64,000 nucleotides of DNA from Catellatospora citrea. GTDB lineage: Bacteria > Actinomycetota > Actinomycetes > Mycobacteriales > Micromonosporaceae. The notes beneath the pieces are model-generated. The model did no database searches. It had not been told where the DNA came from and saw nothing but the letters and a program-made list of their open reading frames with translations. The position numbers were made by a program, and so were the translations under genes. How positions within the stretch are numbered: position 1 is the first letter of the stretch; each line of letters starts with the position of its first letter. The stretch lies in contig NZ_RAPR01000001.1 in NCBI RefSeq assembly GCF_003610235.1, positions 3,286,001 to 3,350,000 of the forward strand. The letters are read 5' to 3'. Positions 1 to 8,552 of this stretch are shown piece after piece.

Positions 1-1
1 C

Positions 2-805
2 GATGGCACGGGGCGGACTGTCGGCGTCATCGTGCTCTGGGCCATCGGCACCCGGCAGGCAGCGCCATACATGATCTGCGTGGGCGCGTCGGCACTGCTC
101 GCCGGGATCGTGGGCGTCTGGCTGGTCCGCAGGGGCGGCGAGGCGGCCCGAACGGAGGGCCACGCCGGAGACTCACCCGGCGGGTTGCGCAGCATCTGGC
201 GTGAGGTATCCGGTCTCGTCGTCGCCCTGCTGTGCATGCAGGCATTGCTGAACAGCCCAGTCCTCGTCGCCGGGGCGTTCGCCGGTGACGCGGCGTTCAC
301 CGGGCTGCTGATGGCGATCGTCTCGGCGGCCCGGCTGCCGGTCTTCCTCGCGCAGGCCGGGCAGGCCACCTACGTGGGCCGCATCGCGACCGCGCACCAC
401 CGGCATGACCTCCACGCGGTGCGGCGCCTCATGACGCTCGTCGCCGGCGTGGTCGGTGCGCTGGCTCTCCTCACGGTGCTCGGTGCGGCGGCACTCGGCC
501 CGCAACTGGTGCACCTGGTCTTCGGTTCCGGGTACGTCGTGGACCGCTTGACATGTATATTGGTCGCCGCCGGCGTCGGGTTATACCTGATCGCCTCGGT
601 GGCGAACGACATCTCCGTCGCCGTCGGGGCGCACGGCCGCGCCGCGCCGATCTGGTTCCTCGCTGCGGTCGCCGGGGTGGTGCCGGCCCTCTTGCTCAAC
701 GACATGGTGCTGCGCAGCACGCTGCCGATGCTCATCGGTTCGGCCGTGGCCGCCGCGGTGCTGGTGCCCCGCATTCTGCGAAACTTGAAATGGGACGGCG
801 CGTGA
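2..805 (+). CDS. Polysaccharide flippase-like membrane protein, 3' part only
   Basis: The reading frame is open from the window edge, so the true start lies upstream and only the last 267 residues are seen. They contain about six hydrophobic segments separated by short basic loops, as in the C-terminal half of MATE/Wzx-type lipid-linked oligosaccharide flippases, which move undecaprenyl-linked sugar units across the membrane. It ends in TGA inside the GTGA that also starts the next gene, so the two are translationally coupled. The neighbouring sugar genes support a role in surface glycan export. The family call rests on topology and context; another polytopic exporter is possible. Confidence 0.6.
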   Translation, partial: DGTGRTVGVIVLWAIGTRQAAPYMICVGASALLAGIVGVWLVRRGGEAARTEGHAGDSPGGLRSIWREVSGLVVALLCMQALLNSPVLVAGAFAGDAAFTGLLMAIVSAARLPVFLAQAGQATYVGRIATAHHRHDLHAVRRLMTLVAGVVGALALLTVLGAAALGPQLVHLVFGSGYVVDRLTCILVAAGVGLYLIASVANDISVAVGAHGRAAPIWFLAAVAGVVPALLLNDMVLRSTLPMLIGSAVAAAVLVPRILRNLKWDGA

Positions 806-3144
806 CCGAGTCACTGGTGATCATTGTCGGGCAATTCGTCATCCTGTCGGTTTTGGGGGTCGCCGTCCTCTCTGCCGCGTCAGACTCCTGGCGCGACCTC
901 CTCCTGCCCGCAGCCCCGATCTTCGGCGCCGCCCTCCTGGCGGTGACGATGACGACCACCAGCTGGTTCTGGTCAGCGCAGTGGGGGGTGCTCACGGCCG
1001 TCCTGGTCGCCGGCGGAATCGTCGCCCTGGCCGTCCGGAAGGGACGACGGCCGTGGCGGATGTCGTGGCCGGCGCTCGGCACCGCAGCGCTCGTCATGCT
1101 CGTCAGCGTGCCCGGCCTGGCCGCCGCCCTGATCCCGGCCTGGATCGTCGGCGACAACACGGCCGTGATGCCCAACAGCAGTCATGACGCCTACTACTAC
1201 GCCTCGGAAAGCGCGTGGCTCAAGGACTTCCCGATCGACCCGGGCCCGCAGATCGCGAATGTGCCGGGCGAGGGGAACGCGACACCCGCTTACGGGCCGA
1301 TGCGCACGAGCCTCGACCTGTCGGTGCGGATCGGCCAGCCACTGGTCCACGCCGCGCTCGACTTCGTGATGAACACACAGTCGGTGCAGACCGTATCGCC
1401 GCTCGGGGCGCTGTGGGTGATGCTCGTCGGCCCCGCTGCCTTCGTCACGGCGCGCCTGCTCGGCACACGCAGGTGGTTGGCACTGGCCGCAGCGGCGCTC
1501 TCCGCATCGTCCGCCTTGCTCGTCCACCAGGCATACCAGCAGAACATGGACTCGATGCTGGGTGGCAGCCTCGCCATGCTCACGATCGGCGTCGTGCTGG
1601 CCACCATGATCGCCGGCCGGCGAGAGCAGCCGGCGGCACCCGACCTCGCGGAGAACGACCCGTCCGCCCCCGGCACGCCTGCCGACCAGCGCCGGCCCCG
1701 ATGGACGAACCGAGTCGTCGCGTTGCTGCCTCGGGCGGATGCGCTGTGGCTCAGCGTCCTGATCCTCGCGGCACTCGTCGCGGTGTATGCCGAGTACGCC
1801 CTGTTCGTCGGGCCGGCCTTGGTCGGCGGACTGTTCCTCGCCCGCCCGCGGGGGTTCGCCGCACGACTGGCGTCGCTCGCCGTCATCGGGCTGCTCGCGG
1901 TGGCGATCGCGCCCTCCGCGTGGCTCCGCGCCGTTCAGATCATGCTCGTCAGTCGGCCGGCGGACGCGTTCCCCTCTCCCTTCATGGGCAGCGAACGGCT
2001 GCTGGTCGCCGCACGCCTGCTCGGCATCACCCACGCCGCCGGGAGTCCAGACCTGAACCTGGTGACGACACTCGCGGTGCTGCTCGGCATCGGGCTGGTG
2101 GGCGGGCTCGCACTGGCGATCTTCCTGAATCGGCACCGCGGCGCGTGGCTCGCCATGATCGCGGTCGGGGTGTCGTACGTGGTCATGCTGACGCAGCAGG
2201 GCAAGGGATACACGCAGTACCGAACGATCCTGCTTTTCGCGCCGCTGATCATCCTCGTCGCCGTCATCGGCTGGGCCGGCCTCGCGCCGTGGCTGCAGCG
2301 CCTGCTCGCACTGGCCGGGCAGCGTGGCGCCAAGGCCGGATGGGGCGTGCTCGTCGCGGCCACGGCGCTCGCGGTGGTCGGCGGGGTGGGTGTCAACCTG
2401 AAGGCGGTCGAGGGCGCCCTCGACCACAGCTGGGTGCAACGCCGGCACATCGACGCGGCCTACACCGAGGCGCGGGAATGGGCCGAGACGCACGGTGGCG
2501 CCGACGGCCGGGACGTGGCAGTGCTGGATCCGGACATCGGCTCGCAGATGTGGCTCGCCTACACCCTGCGCAACCAGACGCTGGTGTCGTATCCCGCGCT
2601 ACGCCCGGATTACATGACCAAGGGCAGCTACTGGGACGGTGCGGTGGACCCGTATTACATCGTCGGTCCCGGGGCGTTCTACACGGGCGAGGTCAGCGAC
2701 CGCAACGATCGGTTCACCCTCGTTCACCTGGGTGCGCGCGCCGGGGCGGTCGTGACGCCAGCCAATCTCGTGGCATGGAACGCCCACGCGGGCGCGGACG
2801 GCTCGATCGGTGCCACCGATGTCGGAACCATCCTCGTGGACGCGGCCTCAGCGGCTGCGAGCCGCAAGGTTCTCGTGCTGGCCAGCCACCTGGCCAGCGG
2901 CCAGCGGGTCATCCTCAAGATTCGGTCCGGGGCGGAAGGCTCGCCCGTGTCCGTCTTCTGGGACGGCAAGCAAGCAGCCACCGGCACCGTCACGGGCGGC
3001 GTGGCGGAGTTGAGCATCGATCTGAAGGGTCGCGAGTCGGCCGAACTCCACATCGGCATCGGCCGCGACGGCGCACCTGCGGGCACCTTCGAACTGGTCG
3101 GAGTCGACCTTTCGGCCGTGCCGGGCAGTGCTGACCCTTCTTGA
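802..3144 (+). CDS. Large polytopic membrane protein with C-terminal extracytoplasmic domain
   Basis: About 780 residues. I chose the GTG at 802 because it overlaps the preceding stop by four bases; reading further upstream only gives the out-of-frame shadow of the flippase. Roughly the first 600 residues hold a dozen or more hydrophobic helices. The first large loop after the early helices carries an Asp/Tyr-rich stretch (SHDAYYYASESAWLKDFP, near residue 130), of the kind seen in GT-C-type glycosyltransferases. The last ~180 residues are soluble and beta-rich. No family is recognised with certainty. Position in the surface-sugar locus suggests a role in glycan polymerisation or transfer, which is inference. 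Confidence 0.75.
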   Translation: MTESLVIIVGQFVILSVLGVAVLSAASDSWRDLLLPAAPIFGAALLAVTMTTTSWFWSAQWGVLTAVLVAGGIVALAVRKGRRPWRMSWPALGTAALVMLVSVPGLAAALIPAWIVGDNTAVMPNSSHDAYYYASESAWLKDFPIDPGPQIANVPGEGNATPAYGPMRTSLDLSVRIGQPLVHAALDFVMNTQSVQTVSPLGALWVMLVGPAAFVTARLLGTRRWLALAAAALSASSALLVHQAYQQNMDSMLGGSLAMLTIGVVLATMIAGRREQPAAPDLAENDPSAPGTPADQRRPRWTNRVVALLPRADALWLSVLILAALVAVYAEYALFVGPALVGGLFLARPRGFAARLASLAVIGLLAVAIAPSAWLRAVQIMLVSRPADAFPSPFMGSERLLVAARLLGITHAAGSPDLNLVTTLAVLLGIGLVGGLALAIFLNRHRGAWLAMIAVGVSYVVMLTQQGKGYTQYRTILLFAPLIILVAVIGWAGLAPWLQRLLALAGQRGAKAGWGVLVAATALAVVGGVGVNLKAVEGALDHSWVQRRHIDAAYTEAREWAETHGGADGRDVAVLDPDIGSQMWLAYTLRNQTLVSYPALRPDYMTKGSYWDGAVDPYYIVGPGAFYTGEVSDRNDRFTLVHLGARAGAVVTPANLVAWNAHAGADGSIGATDVGTILVDAASAAASRKVLVLASHLASGQRVILKIRSGAEGSPVSVFWDGKQAATGTVTGGVAELSIDLKGRESAELHIGIGRDGAPAGTFELVGVDLSAVPGSADPS

Positions 3145-3207
3145 CCCGGTTCCGGGGATGGGCCAGGTTCCCCGCGGGGACGGCCCACCCCGGTCAGGTC
3201 AGTGCCG

Positions 3208-3242
3208 GAGATCCGTGGACCGGTGTCCGGTCCACGGATCTC
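3208..3242. terminator. Inverted repeat between convergent genes
   Basis: Two 15-base arms (3208-3222 and 3228-3242) are perfectly complementary around a five-base centre that can add one more G-C pair. It sits between the + strand membrane protein gene and the - strand GT9 gene and includes the first two bases of the GT9 stop-codon complement. There is no T tract. A bidirectional terminator is the simplest reading. Confidence 0.6.
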
Positions 3243-4287
3243 AGACTCGACCGGCGACCGTACGCACGGTGGTGCGCTCGTCGAGCTTGGTGCACTCGTA
3301 CGCCCGGGGGCACGGTGGCACCTGGCCCCAGACCGTGCACGGGCGACATGGCAGGTCGGTCCGCGCGAATACGCGCGAACCCGCGGACAGGGGCGCCCAC
3401 TTGCGGTCCCGCCCGGCGGTGAAGATCACGTCGGTGGGTACGCCGAAGTAGGCGGCGACATGGACCATGCCGCCGTCGATGGTCAGCACGCGGTGAGCGG
3501 CCCGGATCGTGTCGACCACCGACGCGAAGTTGCCGCTGCGGTCCACGAACCGGGTGCCGGCCAGGGACATGAGGCGCTCCGCGAGTTGCCGTTCGCCCGG
3601 GCCATAGACAAGATCGAGATCGCTGGCGCCGTCGGTCACGCCGTCGATCCACTGCAGCCACCGCTCGGCCGGCAGGTCCCGGCTCTGCGCGTGCACCCCG
3701 CCCAGCGCGACGACGGTGCGCCCGCTGTCCCCGTCACGGCGTTCGCCCGGCGTGATGGGGGGAAGGGACCGCGGCATCGCCGGCAACGCGGCCTCGAAGA
3801 GGTCGCGGAACGCCTGCCATTCCGGCATGTCATAAGGGTCGTACGGGACCCGGGCATCAGCCGCGCGCGCCGCACGGTTGGTCTCGAAGCTGACGAGCGA
3901 ACCACCCCGGGCGACGGCGATCTCAGCGAGGGCCATCGAGAGGCCGAAGAGCTGCTCCGTGTTCACCACCACCGGGTGGCGTCCCCACAGTGCCTTCGTC
4001 GCCGCCAGCATGCCGGCGTCGTAGTAGACCGCCGGCAGTCCGCGCCACTGTGCCCAGACCGCGCTGCGGCGCTCGATCAGCCAGTCGACGTCGACCGGGT
4101 CGATTCCCATCGACTCGAAGGCGATGCAGGCGTGAATTAGGTCACCCATGCCCCCGGGCCGCACGACCAGCGGACGCGAGGTCTTGGCGCGATGCCGGAC
4201 AGGTCGAGTGGCGCGTGCGCCTGCTGTGGCGACCGCGGAAGCCACTCGATCAACACGCTTGAGCAGGTCGGGATCCAGCAGTGCCAT
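3241..4287 (-). CDS. Glycosyltransferase family 9 (heptosyltransferase-like)
   Basis: 348 residues from the ATG at 4287; an in-frame ATG at 4299 would add MLAA and neither has a good ribosome site. The protein has the two-Rossmann GT-B layout of ADP-heptose:LPS heptosyltransferases. An N-terminal PGGMGDLIHA loop matches the family's GxGDxL start. A C-terminal TIDGGMVHVAAYFGVPTDVIF block matches the donor-binding D-x-G-x-x-H-x-A-x-x-x-G-x-P signature. The C-terminus has several cysteines (DLPCRPC, PPCPRAYECTKL). The neighbouring heptose-nucleotide genes fit a heptosyltransferase acting on a cell-surface glycan, since a Gram-positive has no LPS. Acceptor unknown. Confidence 0.8.
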   Translation of the reverse strand: MALLDPDLLKRVDRVASAVATAGARATRPVRHRAKTSRPLVVRPGGMGDLIHACIAFESMGIDPVDVDWLIERRSAVWAQWRGLPAVYYDAGMLAATKALWGRHPVVVNTEQLFGLSMALAEIAVARGGSLVSFETNRAARAADARVPYDPYDMPEWQAFRDLFEAALPAMPRSLPPITPGERRDGDSGRTVVALGGVHAQSRDLPAERWLQWIDGVTDGASDLDLVYGPGERQLAERLMSLAGTRFVDRSGNFASVVDTIRAAHRVLTIDGGMVHVAAYFGVPTDVIFTAGRDRKWAPLSAGSRVFARTDLPCRPCTVWGQVPPCPRAYECTKLDERTTVRTVAGRV

Positions 4288-4403
4288 GGCAGCGAGCATA
4301 GCCAGGTGGCGGTGCCACAGCGGCTGCGGGCGGCACCGCGAATTCCTCGTCAGCCGGGTATGCTCGCCGCACCCCCCAGCCGATCAATGCAAGAGACGGA
4401 CGA

Positions 4404-5504
4404 ATGACTACCAACCCCTCGGTGCCCCTCACCGACGACGAAGCGCTTGCCCTCGTGGAGAACGCCGCCAGGCGCGCTGCCTTCGCAGCCTCCACGATCG
4501 CCGCATCGGCTGATTCGGTGGTGAAGGTGGCCCGCCAGATCGCCGAGTCGCTGGCCCGGGGCGGGAAGATCCTCGTCTTCGGCAACGGTGGCAGCGCCGC
4601 GTGCGCTCAGCACTTCGCCGCCGAGTTCTCCGGCAAGCTCAGCGTGGATCGGCGGCCGATGGCGGCGATCTCGCTGACGGTCGACACCTCAGCCCTCACC
4701 GCGATCGCGAACGACTACGGCTACCACGACGTTTTCGCGCGTCAGGTGACGGCACTCGGCCGTCCAGGGGATGTCGTGGTCGGGTTGTCGACGAGCGGTA
4801 CGAGCGCGAACGTCAAGGCCGGCCTCGCGGCCGGCCGCGCGATCGGCGCGACCACGGTGTCGCTGACCGGCCGCAAGGACGAACTGGATGCCGACTGGTC
4901 CATCACGATCCCGATGATGGAGACCGCGCGGATCCAGGAAGCGCACGATGTCATCCTGCACGAGCTCGCCCAGGTGTCGGAACGCCTTCTCATACCTGGC
5001 CTGACCGATGACGCCAGTGCCGATCGTTTCCCGTTCCTGCTGACCGAAGACCAGCTGGAGAGTTTCGGGGACTGGACCCGAGCCAGTGGACAGGCCCTCG
5101 TGACGACCAACGGCGTCTTCGATGTCCTGCACGCCGGGCACTACGCCAGCCTGGGGCAGGCGCGCTCGCTCGGCGACCGGCTCGTGGTGCTGGTGAACTC
5201 CGACGAATCCGTGCGGGCTTTGAAGGGTCCCACCCGGCCGATGCGTACGCTGGAGGACCGCCTCAGCGACCTCAGGCGGTCGGCCGACGTCGACCATGTC
5301 GTGGTGATGCCCGATTCGGAACCGTCACGGCTGCTCGGCAAACTGCGGCCGACCGTGCACACGAAGGGCGCGGACTACCGGTCGAAGGGCATCATCGAGG
5401 CCGAGACCGTGATCGCCGGTGGCGGGCGAATCGAATACCTCGACCTGGTATCGGGCTACTCGACCACTGCCCTGGAGACGAAGGTGCGGGCGGGAGCGCG
5501 ATGA
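4404..5504 (+). CDS. Sedoheptulose-7-P isomerase / heptose-1-P nucleotidyltransferase fusion
   Basis: 366 residues joining two steps of nucleotide-heptose synthesis. Residues ~10-200 are a SIS-fold GmhA domain with the phosphosugar loop FGNGGSAACAQHFAAEF, the STSGTS loop and the QEAHDVILHE helix whose Glu and His are catalytic in GmhA. Residues ~228-366 are a cytidylyltransferase-fold domain like the C-terminal half of HldE, with TNGVFDVLHAGH (nucleotide-binding HxGH) and VNSDESVRALKG. In Gram-negatives these activities are on separate polypeptides, with the transferase usually fused to the kinase. First gene of a five-gene operon; its stop overlaps the next start in ATGA. ADP as the nucleotide is inferred from HldE similarity. 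Confidence 0.88.
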   Translation: MTTNPSVPLTDDEALALVENAARRAAFAASTIAASADSVVKVARQIAESLARGGKILVFGNGGSAACAQHFAAEFSGKLSVDRRPMAAISLTVDTSALTAIANDYGYHDVFARQVTALGRPGDVVVGLSTSGTSANVKAGLAAGRAIGATTVSLTGRKDELDADWSITIPMMETARIQEAHDVILHELAQVSERLLIPGLTDDASADRFPFLLTEDQLESFGDWTRASGQALVTTNGVFDVLHAGHYASLGQARSLGDRLVVLVNSDESVRALKGPTRPMRTLEDRLSDLRRSADVDHVVVMPDSEPSRLLGKLRPTVHTKGADYRSKGIIEAETVIAGGGRIEYLDLVSGYSTTALETKVRAGAR

Positions 5505-6409
5505 GTGCTGCGGTGAACGTGGTCGGGGACGTCATGCTGGACGTCTTCGAGAACGGCGAAGTGACCCGGATCAGCCCCGAAGCGCCGGTGGTGATCGTCA
5601 AGAATCCGCGCACCACCAGTGTGCTCGGCGGAGCAGGGAACACGGCGGCGAATGTCCGCTCGCTCGGCTGGGAGACGAAGCTGATCGGCGCGGTCGGCGC
5701 GGATTCCGAGGGCGAGCGCTGCGCCGAATTGGCCACCGCGCTCGGCTCCACGGGAAAGCTGGTGGTGGTCGACGACTACATCACGACCGTCAAACGCCGC
5801 TTCGTATCCGGTGGCCAGCAGATCATGCGGCTGGATGTCGAGGACGCCGCGGTCCCGCAGGCCGGGATCGATCAACTGATCTCCACCGTGCTGTCGGTTT
5901 CGTACGACGTCGGCGCTTACGTCATCTCGGACTACTGCAAGGGCGTGGTGACCGGGGACGTGGCAGCCACGATCGTCGAGCACGGGCGCTCCGCCGGAGT
6001 GCCGGTGGTCGTGGACACCAAGCGCGTGGACGTGGCCTGCTTCCGCGGCTGCACCATCGTGGCGCCGAATCACCATGAGGCAGAACGGATGACGGGGCAC
6101 TCTGATCCCCGCCTGGCCGCCGAAGCGATCGCCAAGCTCACCGAAGGCGCTGTTCTGGTCACGCTCGGCGCCGCGGGCATGCTGCTCCTGGACCAGGGCG
6201 TCGAGACCCGGATCGCCTCGGACGCCCGGGAGGTCGCCGACGTCACCGGCGCCGGCGACACCGTCACCGCTGCGCTGGCTGTCGCGCTCGCGGAGGGTGC
6301 GACCACACTCGACGCCACGCGCTGGGCCAACGCGGCGGCGGCACAGGCCGTGGCCCACCACGGGACCTACGCCGTGCGCCGCTCCGACGTCGTCGCTCCG
6401 GGCCGGTAA
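5501..6409 (+). CDS. D-glycero-beta-D-manno-heptose-7-phosphate kinase (HldE1-like, PfkB family)
   Basis: 302 residues, a PfkB/ribokinase-fold sugar kinase. It begins with VVGDVMLDVF and the short SPEAPVVIV motif characteristic of the RfaE/HldE kinase domain, followed by the glycine-rich LGGAGNTAANV substrate loop. It ends with DVTGAGDTVTAALA (near residues 244-257), which carries the catalytic Asp of GAGD. It would phosphorylate heptose 7-phosphate to the 1,7-bisphosphate. It overlaps the preceding isomerase/nucleotidyltransferase gene by four bases and is followed after seven bases by a phosphatase gene. The order of activities across the two polypeptides is the reverse of E. coli HldE. Confidence 0.88.
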   Translation: MSAAVNVVGDVMLDVFENGEVTRISPEAPVVIVKNPRTTSVLGGAGNTAANVRSLGWETKLIGAVGADSEGERCAELATALGSTGKLVVVDDYITTVKRRFVSGGQQIMRLDVEDAAVPQAGIDQLISTVLSVSYDVGAYVISDYCKGVVTGDVAATIVEHGRSAGVPVVVDTKRVDVACFRGCTIVAPNHHEAERMTGHSDPRLAAEAIAKLTEGAVLVTLGAAGMLLLDQGVETRIASDAREVADVTGAGDTVTAALAVALAEGATTLDATRWANAAAAQAVAHHGTYAVRRSDVVAPGR

Positions 6410-6416
6410 CGACGCC

Positions 6417-7034
6417 ATGTCTCATCTCGTGGTGATCCGTCATGGCGCGACGGCGCCCTCGTCGGCGGGCCTCTACGTGGGGCGCACCGACCCGCCGCTG
6501 AACGAGTCCGGCTGCGAGCAGGCACGTGCCTGGCGCCCGTTCGGCCGGCATCACGCCGGTGCGCACGTCTACCACTCGCCGCTGATCAGGGCGGAGCAGA
6601 CGGCGGTGCTGGGGGGCTTCCTGTCCCCGGCGCCCAGCGAGCTGCTGGTCGAATGGGATCTCGGAGAACTCGAGGGCTCGGTCGCGGAGGTTTACCGCGC
6701 GCAACACCCCGACTGGTCGCTGTTCCTGGACGGGCCGCCGGGCGGCTCCGGGGAGCGTCCGGAGGCTGTCGCCGCCCGCGCGAGAGCCGCGGTTTCCGCG
6801 CTGTACGAGCCGCTGGCCGACGACGAGATCGGCGTCTTCGTCGCCCACGGCCAGTTCCTCAAGGCGCTGGCCACGATCATGCTGGGGCTGCCGCTGCGGG
6901 AGGCGAGCGCGTTCGCGCTGGGACCCGCCAGGGCGGGCGTGTTCACTCGGCGGACCACCGGGCGCATCGCCTTGACAGGCTGGAATCTGCCCGCACCAGT
7001 TCATCCCGCGGAGTTCTTCCGCGGCCTTACCTAA
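6417..7034 (+). CDS. Histidine-phosphatase family protein in heptose operon
   Basis: 205 residues from the ATG at 6417. It is a phosphoglycerate-mutase-fold phosphatase with the RHG catalytic motif at residues 8-10 (VIRHGATA) and the second catalytic His in FVAHGQFLKAL near residue 143. It lies seven bases after the heptose kinase and 21 before the prenyltransferase gene. The usual heptose-1,7-bisphosphate phosphatase, GmhB, is an HAD enzyme. None of that type is obvious here except the divergent HAD at 7911, so this protein may supply the GmhB step. That assignment is inference from position; a general sugar phosphatase is the alternative. Confidence 0.8.
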   Translation: MSHLVVIRHGATAPSSAGLYVGRTDPPLNESGCEQARAWRPFGRHHAGAHVYHSPLIRAEQTAVLGGFLSPAPSELLVEWDLGELEGSVAEVYRAQHPDWSLFLDGPPGGSGERPEAVAARARAAVSALYEPLADDEIGVFVAHGQFLKALATIMLGLPLREASAFALGPARAGVFTRRTTGRIALTGWNLPAPVHPAEFFRGLT

Positions 7035-7055
7035 CCAACCACGGGGACCCCTCCA

Positions 7056-7910
7056 ATGCTGTCAGGCATGATCCGGCTGATGCGGCCGAAGCACTACCTC
7101 AAGAACGCCCTGATCCTCTTGCCGCTCGTGTTCGCGCGACAGCTCGATGAGCCGGACGTCGTGTTGCGGACCCTCATCGGCGTCTTGGCGTTCTCCGCCG
7201 TCGCGTCGGTGGTTTACATCATCAACGACCTGCGCGATGTGCGACTCGACCGGGAGCATCCGGTGAAGCGCAACCGCCCGATCGCTTCCGGAGCGGTGCC
7301 CGTCCCGGTGGCTGTCGCACAGGCGGCCGTGCTCATCCCCCTGGCTGCCGCACTCAGTTGGCTGGCCGGCTCGGGTGTGGTCGGTTTCGCCCTGCTTGCC
7401 GGATACGTGTTGATTAATGTCGCGTACAGCTTCGGGCTCAAGCACGTCCCGATTCTGGACGTGACGATTCTTGCGGTCGGTTTCGTGATCCGGGTGTACT
7501 ACGGTGCCGACATCGCCGACATCACCGTGTCCGAGTGGTTCTATCTGACGATGTTCGCGTTCTCGTTCTTCGTGTCGTTCGGTAAGCGCCGCAACGAGAT
7601 CCTGCAGACCGGAACGGCGACAAGGATCGCCAACGCCCGATACGTTCCGGCCTTCCTCGACAAGGCGATGTATCTCGCGTCGGCCGTGACCGTGGTCTTC
7701 TACTCGCTCTGGACGATCGACTCCGGCCAGGGCAAGGGGCTGATCTGGACGGTACCGCTGGTACTGGTGATCTTCCTGGTCTACATCCTGCGGGTGGAGC
7801 AGCCCGACCAGGACGGGGACCCGACCGACGTCGTCACGGGCAGTGCGACACTGCTCTCGCTGCTCGCGGTCTACGCTGGTGCTGTCGTCGTACTGCTTTA
7901 TGGGGTGTGA
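7056..7910 (+). CDS. UbiA-family prenyltransferase, decaprenyl-phosphate phosphoribosyltransferase-like
   Basis: 284 residues with about eight to nine membrane helices. The first aspartate-rich motif NDLRDVRLDREHPVKRNRPIASG (described by its key residues N, D, D, D near 57-65) and the N-terminal RPKHYLKNALILLP match DPPR synthases such as mycobacterial Rv3806c. Those transfer 5-phosphoribosyl pyrophosphate to decaprenyl phosphate for arabinan synthesis. A second Asp-containing cytoplasmic stretch is also present. The gene is directly abutted by the HAD phosphatase gene, which could remove the 5-phosphate as Rv3807c does in mycobacteria. Its place in a heptose operon is unusual and leaves the sugar donor open. 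Confidence 0.85.
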   Translation: MLSGMIRLMRPKHYLKNALILLPLVFARQLDEPDVVLRTLIGVLAFSAVASVVYIINDLRDVRLDREHPVKRNRPIASGAVPVPVAVAQAAVLIPLAAALSWLAGSGVVGFALLAGYVLINVAYSFGLKHVPILDVTILAVGFVIRVYYGADIADITVSEWFYLTMFAFSFFVSFGKRRNEILQTGTATRIANARYVPAFLDKAMYLASAVTVVFYSLWTIDSGQGKGLIWTVPLVLVIFLVYILRVEQPDQDGDPTDVVTGSATLLSLLAVYAGAVVVLLYGV

Positions 7911-8528
7911 ATGAGCGCCAAGGTGATCGATGTATTCGACTTCGACCACACCATCTACGACGGCGACGCGTCGCGTGACTTCCTGCTCTATTGCCTTCGG
8001 ACCCAGCCGGGGGCCTGGCGGGAGCTGCCGCGTCAGGTCTGGGCCGCCGGGCTCTTCACGGTCGGCCTCCTGTCCCGGGACCGGTTCAAGGAAAGGTCCT
8101 TCGCCGTGCTGAAGCGGCTGCCGGACCCGGCGGCGGTGGTCGGCGAGTTCTGGGCGCAGCACCGGCACAAGGTCGCCAAGTGGTACCTCGCGCAGCACAA
8201 GGCCCACGACGTGATCATTTCCGCGTCGCCGGAGTTCCTGCTCGCGCCGGTGGTCACCGAACTCGGCGGGGTGCTCATCGGGACCCGCATCGACCCGGTC
8301 ACCGGATCGCTCGCCGGACACAATTGCCGAGGCGAGGAGAAGGTCCGTCGGCTCAGAGCAGTCGAGCCGGACGCGGTGGTCGACCGCGCCTACAGCGACT
8401 CCCTGACCGACCTGCCGATCCTCCTGCTGGCCAAGCAACCCTTCCTCGTCCGCAACGGCATGCCGGCGCCCTTCGACACCGTGGCCTCGTCCGCGGACCC
8501 GCAGACCCGACGTCGTTCTCGCGTCTGA
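7911..8528 (+). CDS. HAD-IB family phosphatase
   Basis: 205 residues. Motif I is FDFDHTIYDGD with the nucleophile Asp10 and acid/base Asp12. Motif II is the Ser of VIISASPEFLL. Motif III/IV is the Lys of GEEKVRRL and the acidic pair in YSDSLTDLPIL. This is the subfamily of phosphoserine phosphatase and SerB-like enzymes. The ATG directly follows the TGA of the prenyltransferase gene, so the two are translated together. A plausible substrate is decaprenyl-phosphoryl-5-phosphoribose made by that enzyme; heptose 1,7-bisphosphate is the alternative. Substrate not shown by sequence. Confidence 0.82.
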   Translation: MSAKVIDVFDFDHTIYDGDASRDFLLYCLRTQPGAWRELPRQVWAAGLFTVGLLSRDRFKERSFAVLKRLPDPAAVVGEFWAQHRHKVAKWYLAQHKAHDVIISASPEFLLAPVVTELGGVLIGTRIDPVTGSLAGHNCRGEEKVRRLRAVEPDAVVDRAYSDSLTDLPILLLAKQPFLVRNGMPAPFDTVASSADPQTRRRSRV

Positions 8529-8552
8529 TCGGCAGCGTGGCGGCCGCGACAG

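Noticed and set aside
1215..3134. 639-residue + strand frame inside the large membrane protein gene
   Set aside because: It is almost pure Arg/Gly/Ala/Pro with no hydrophobic structure. The overlapping frame encodes a coherent multi-helix membrane protein.
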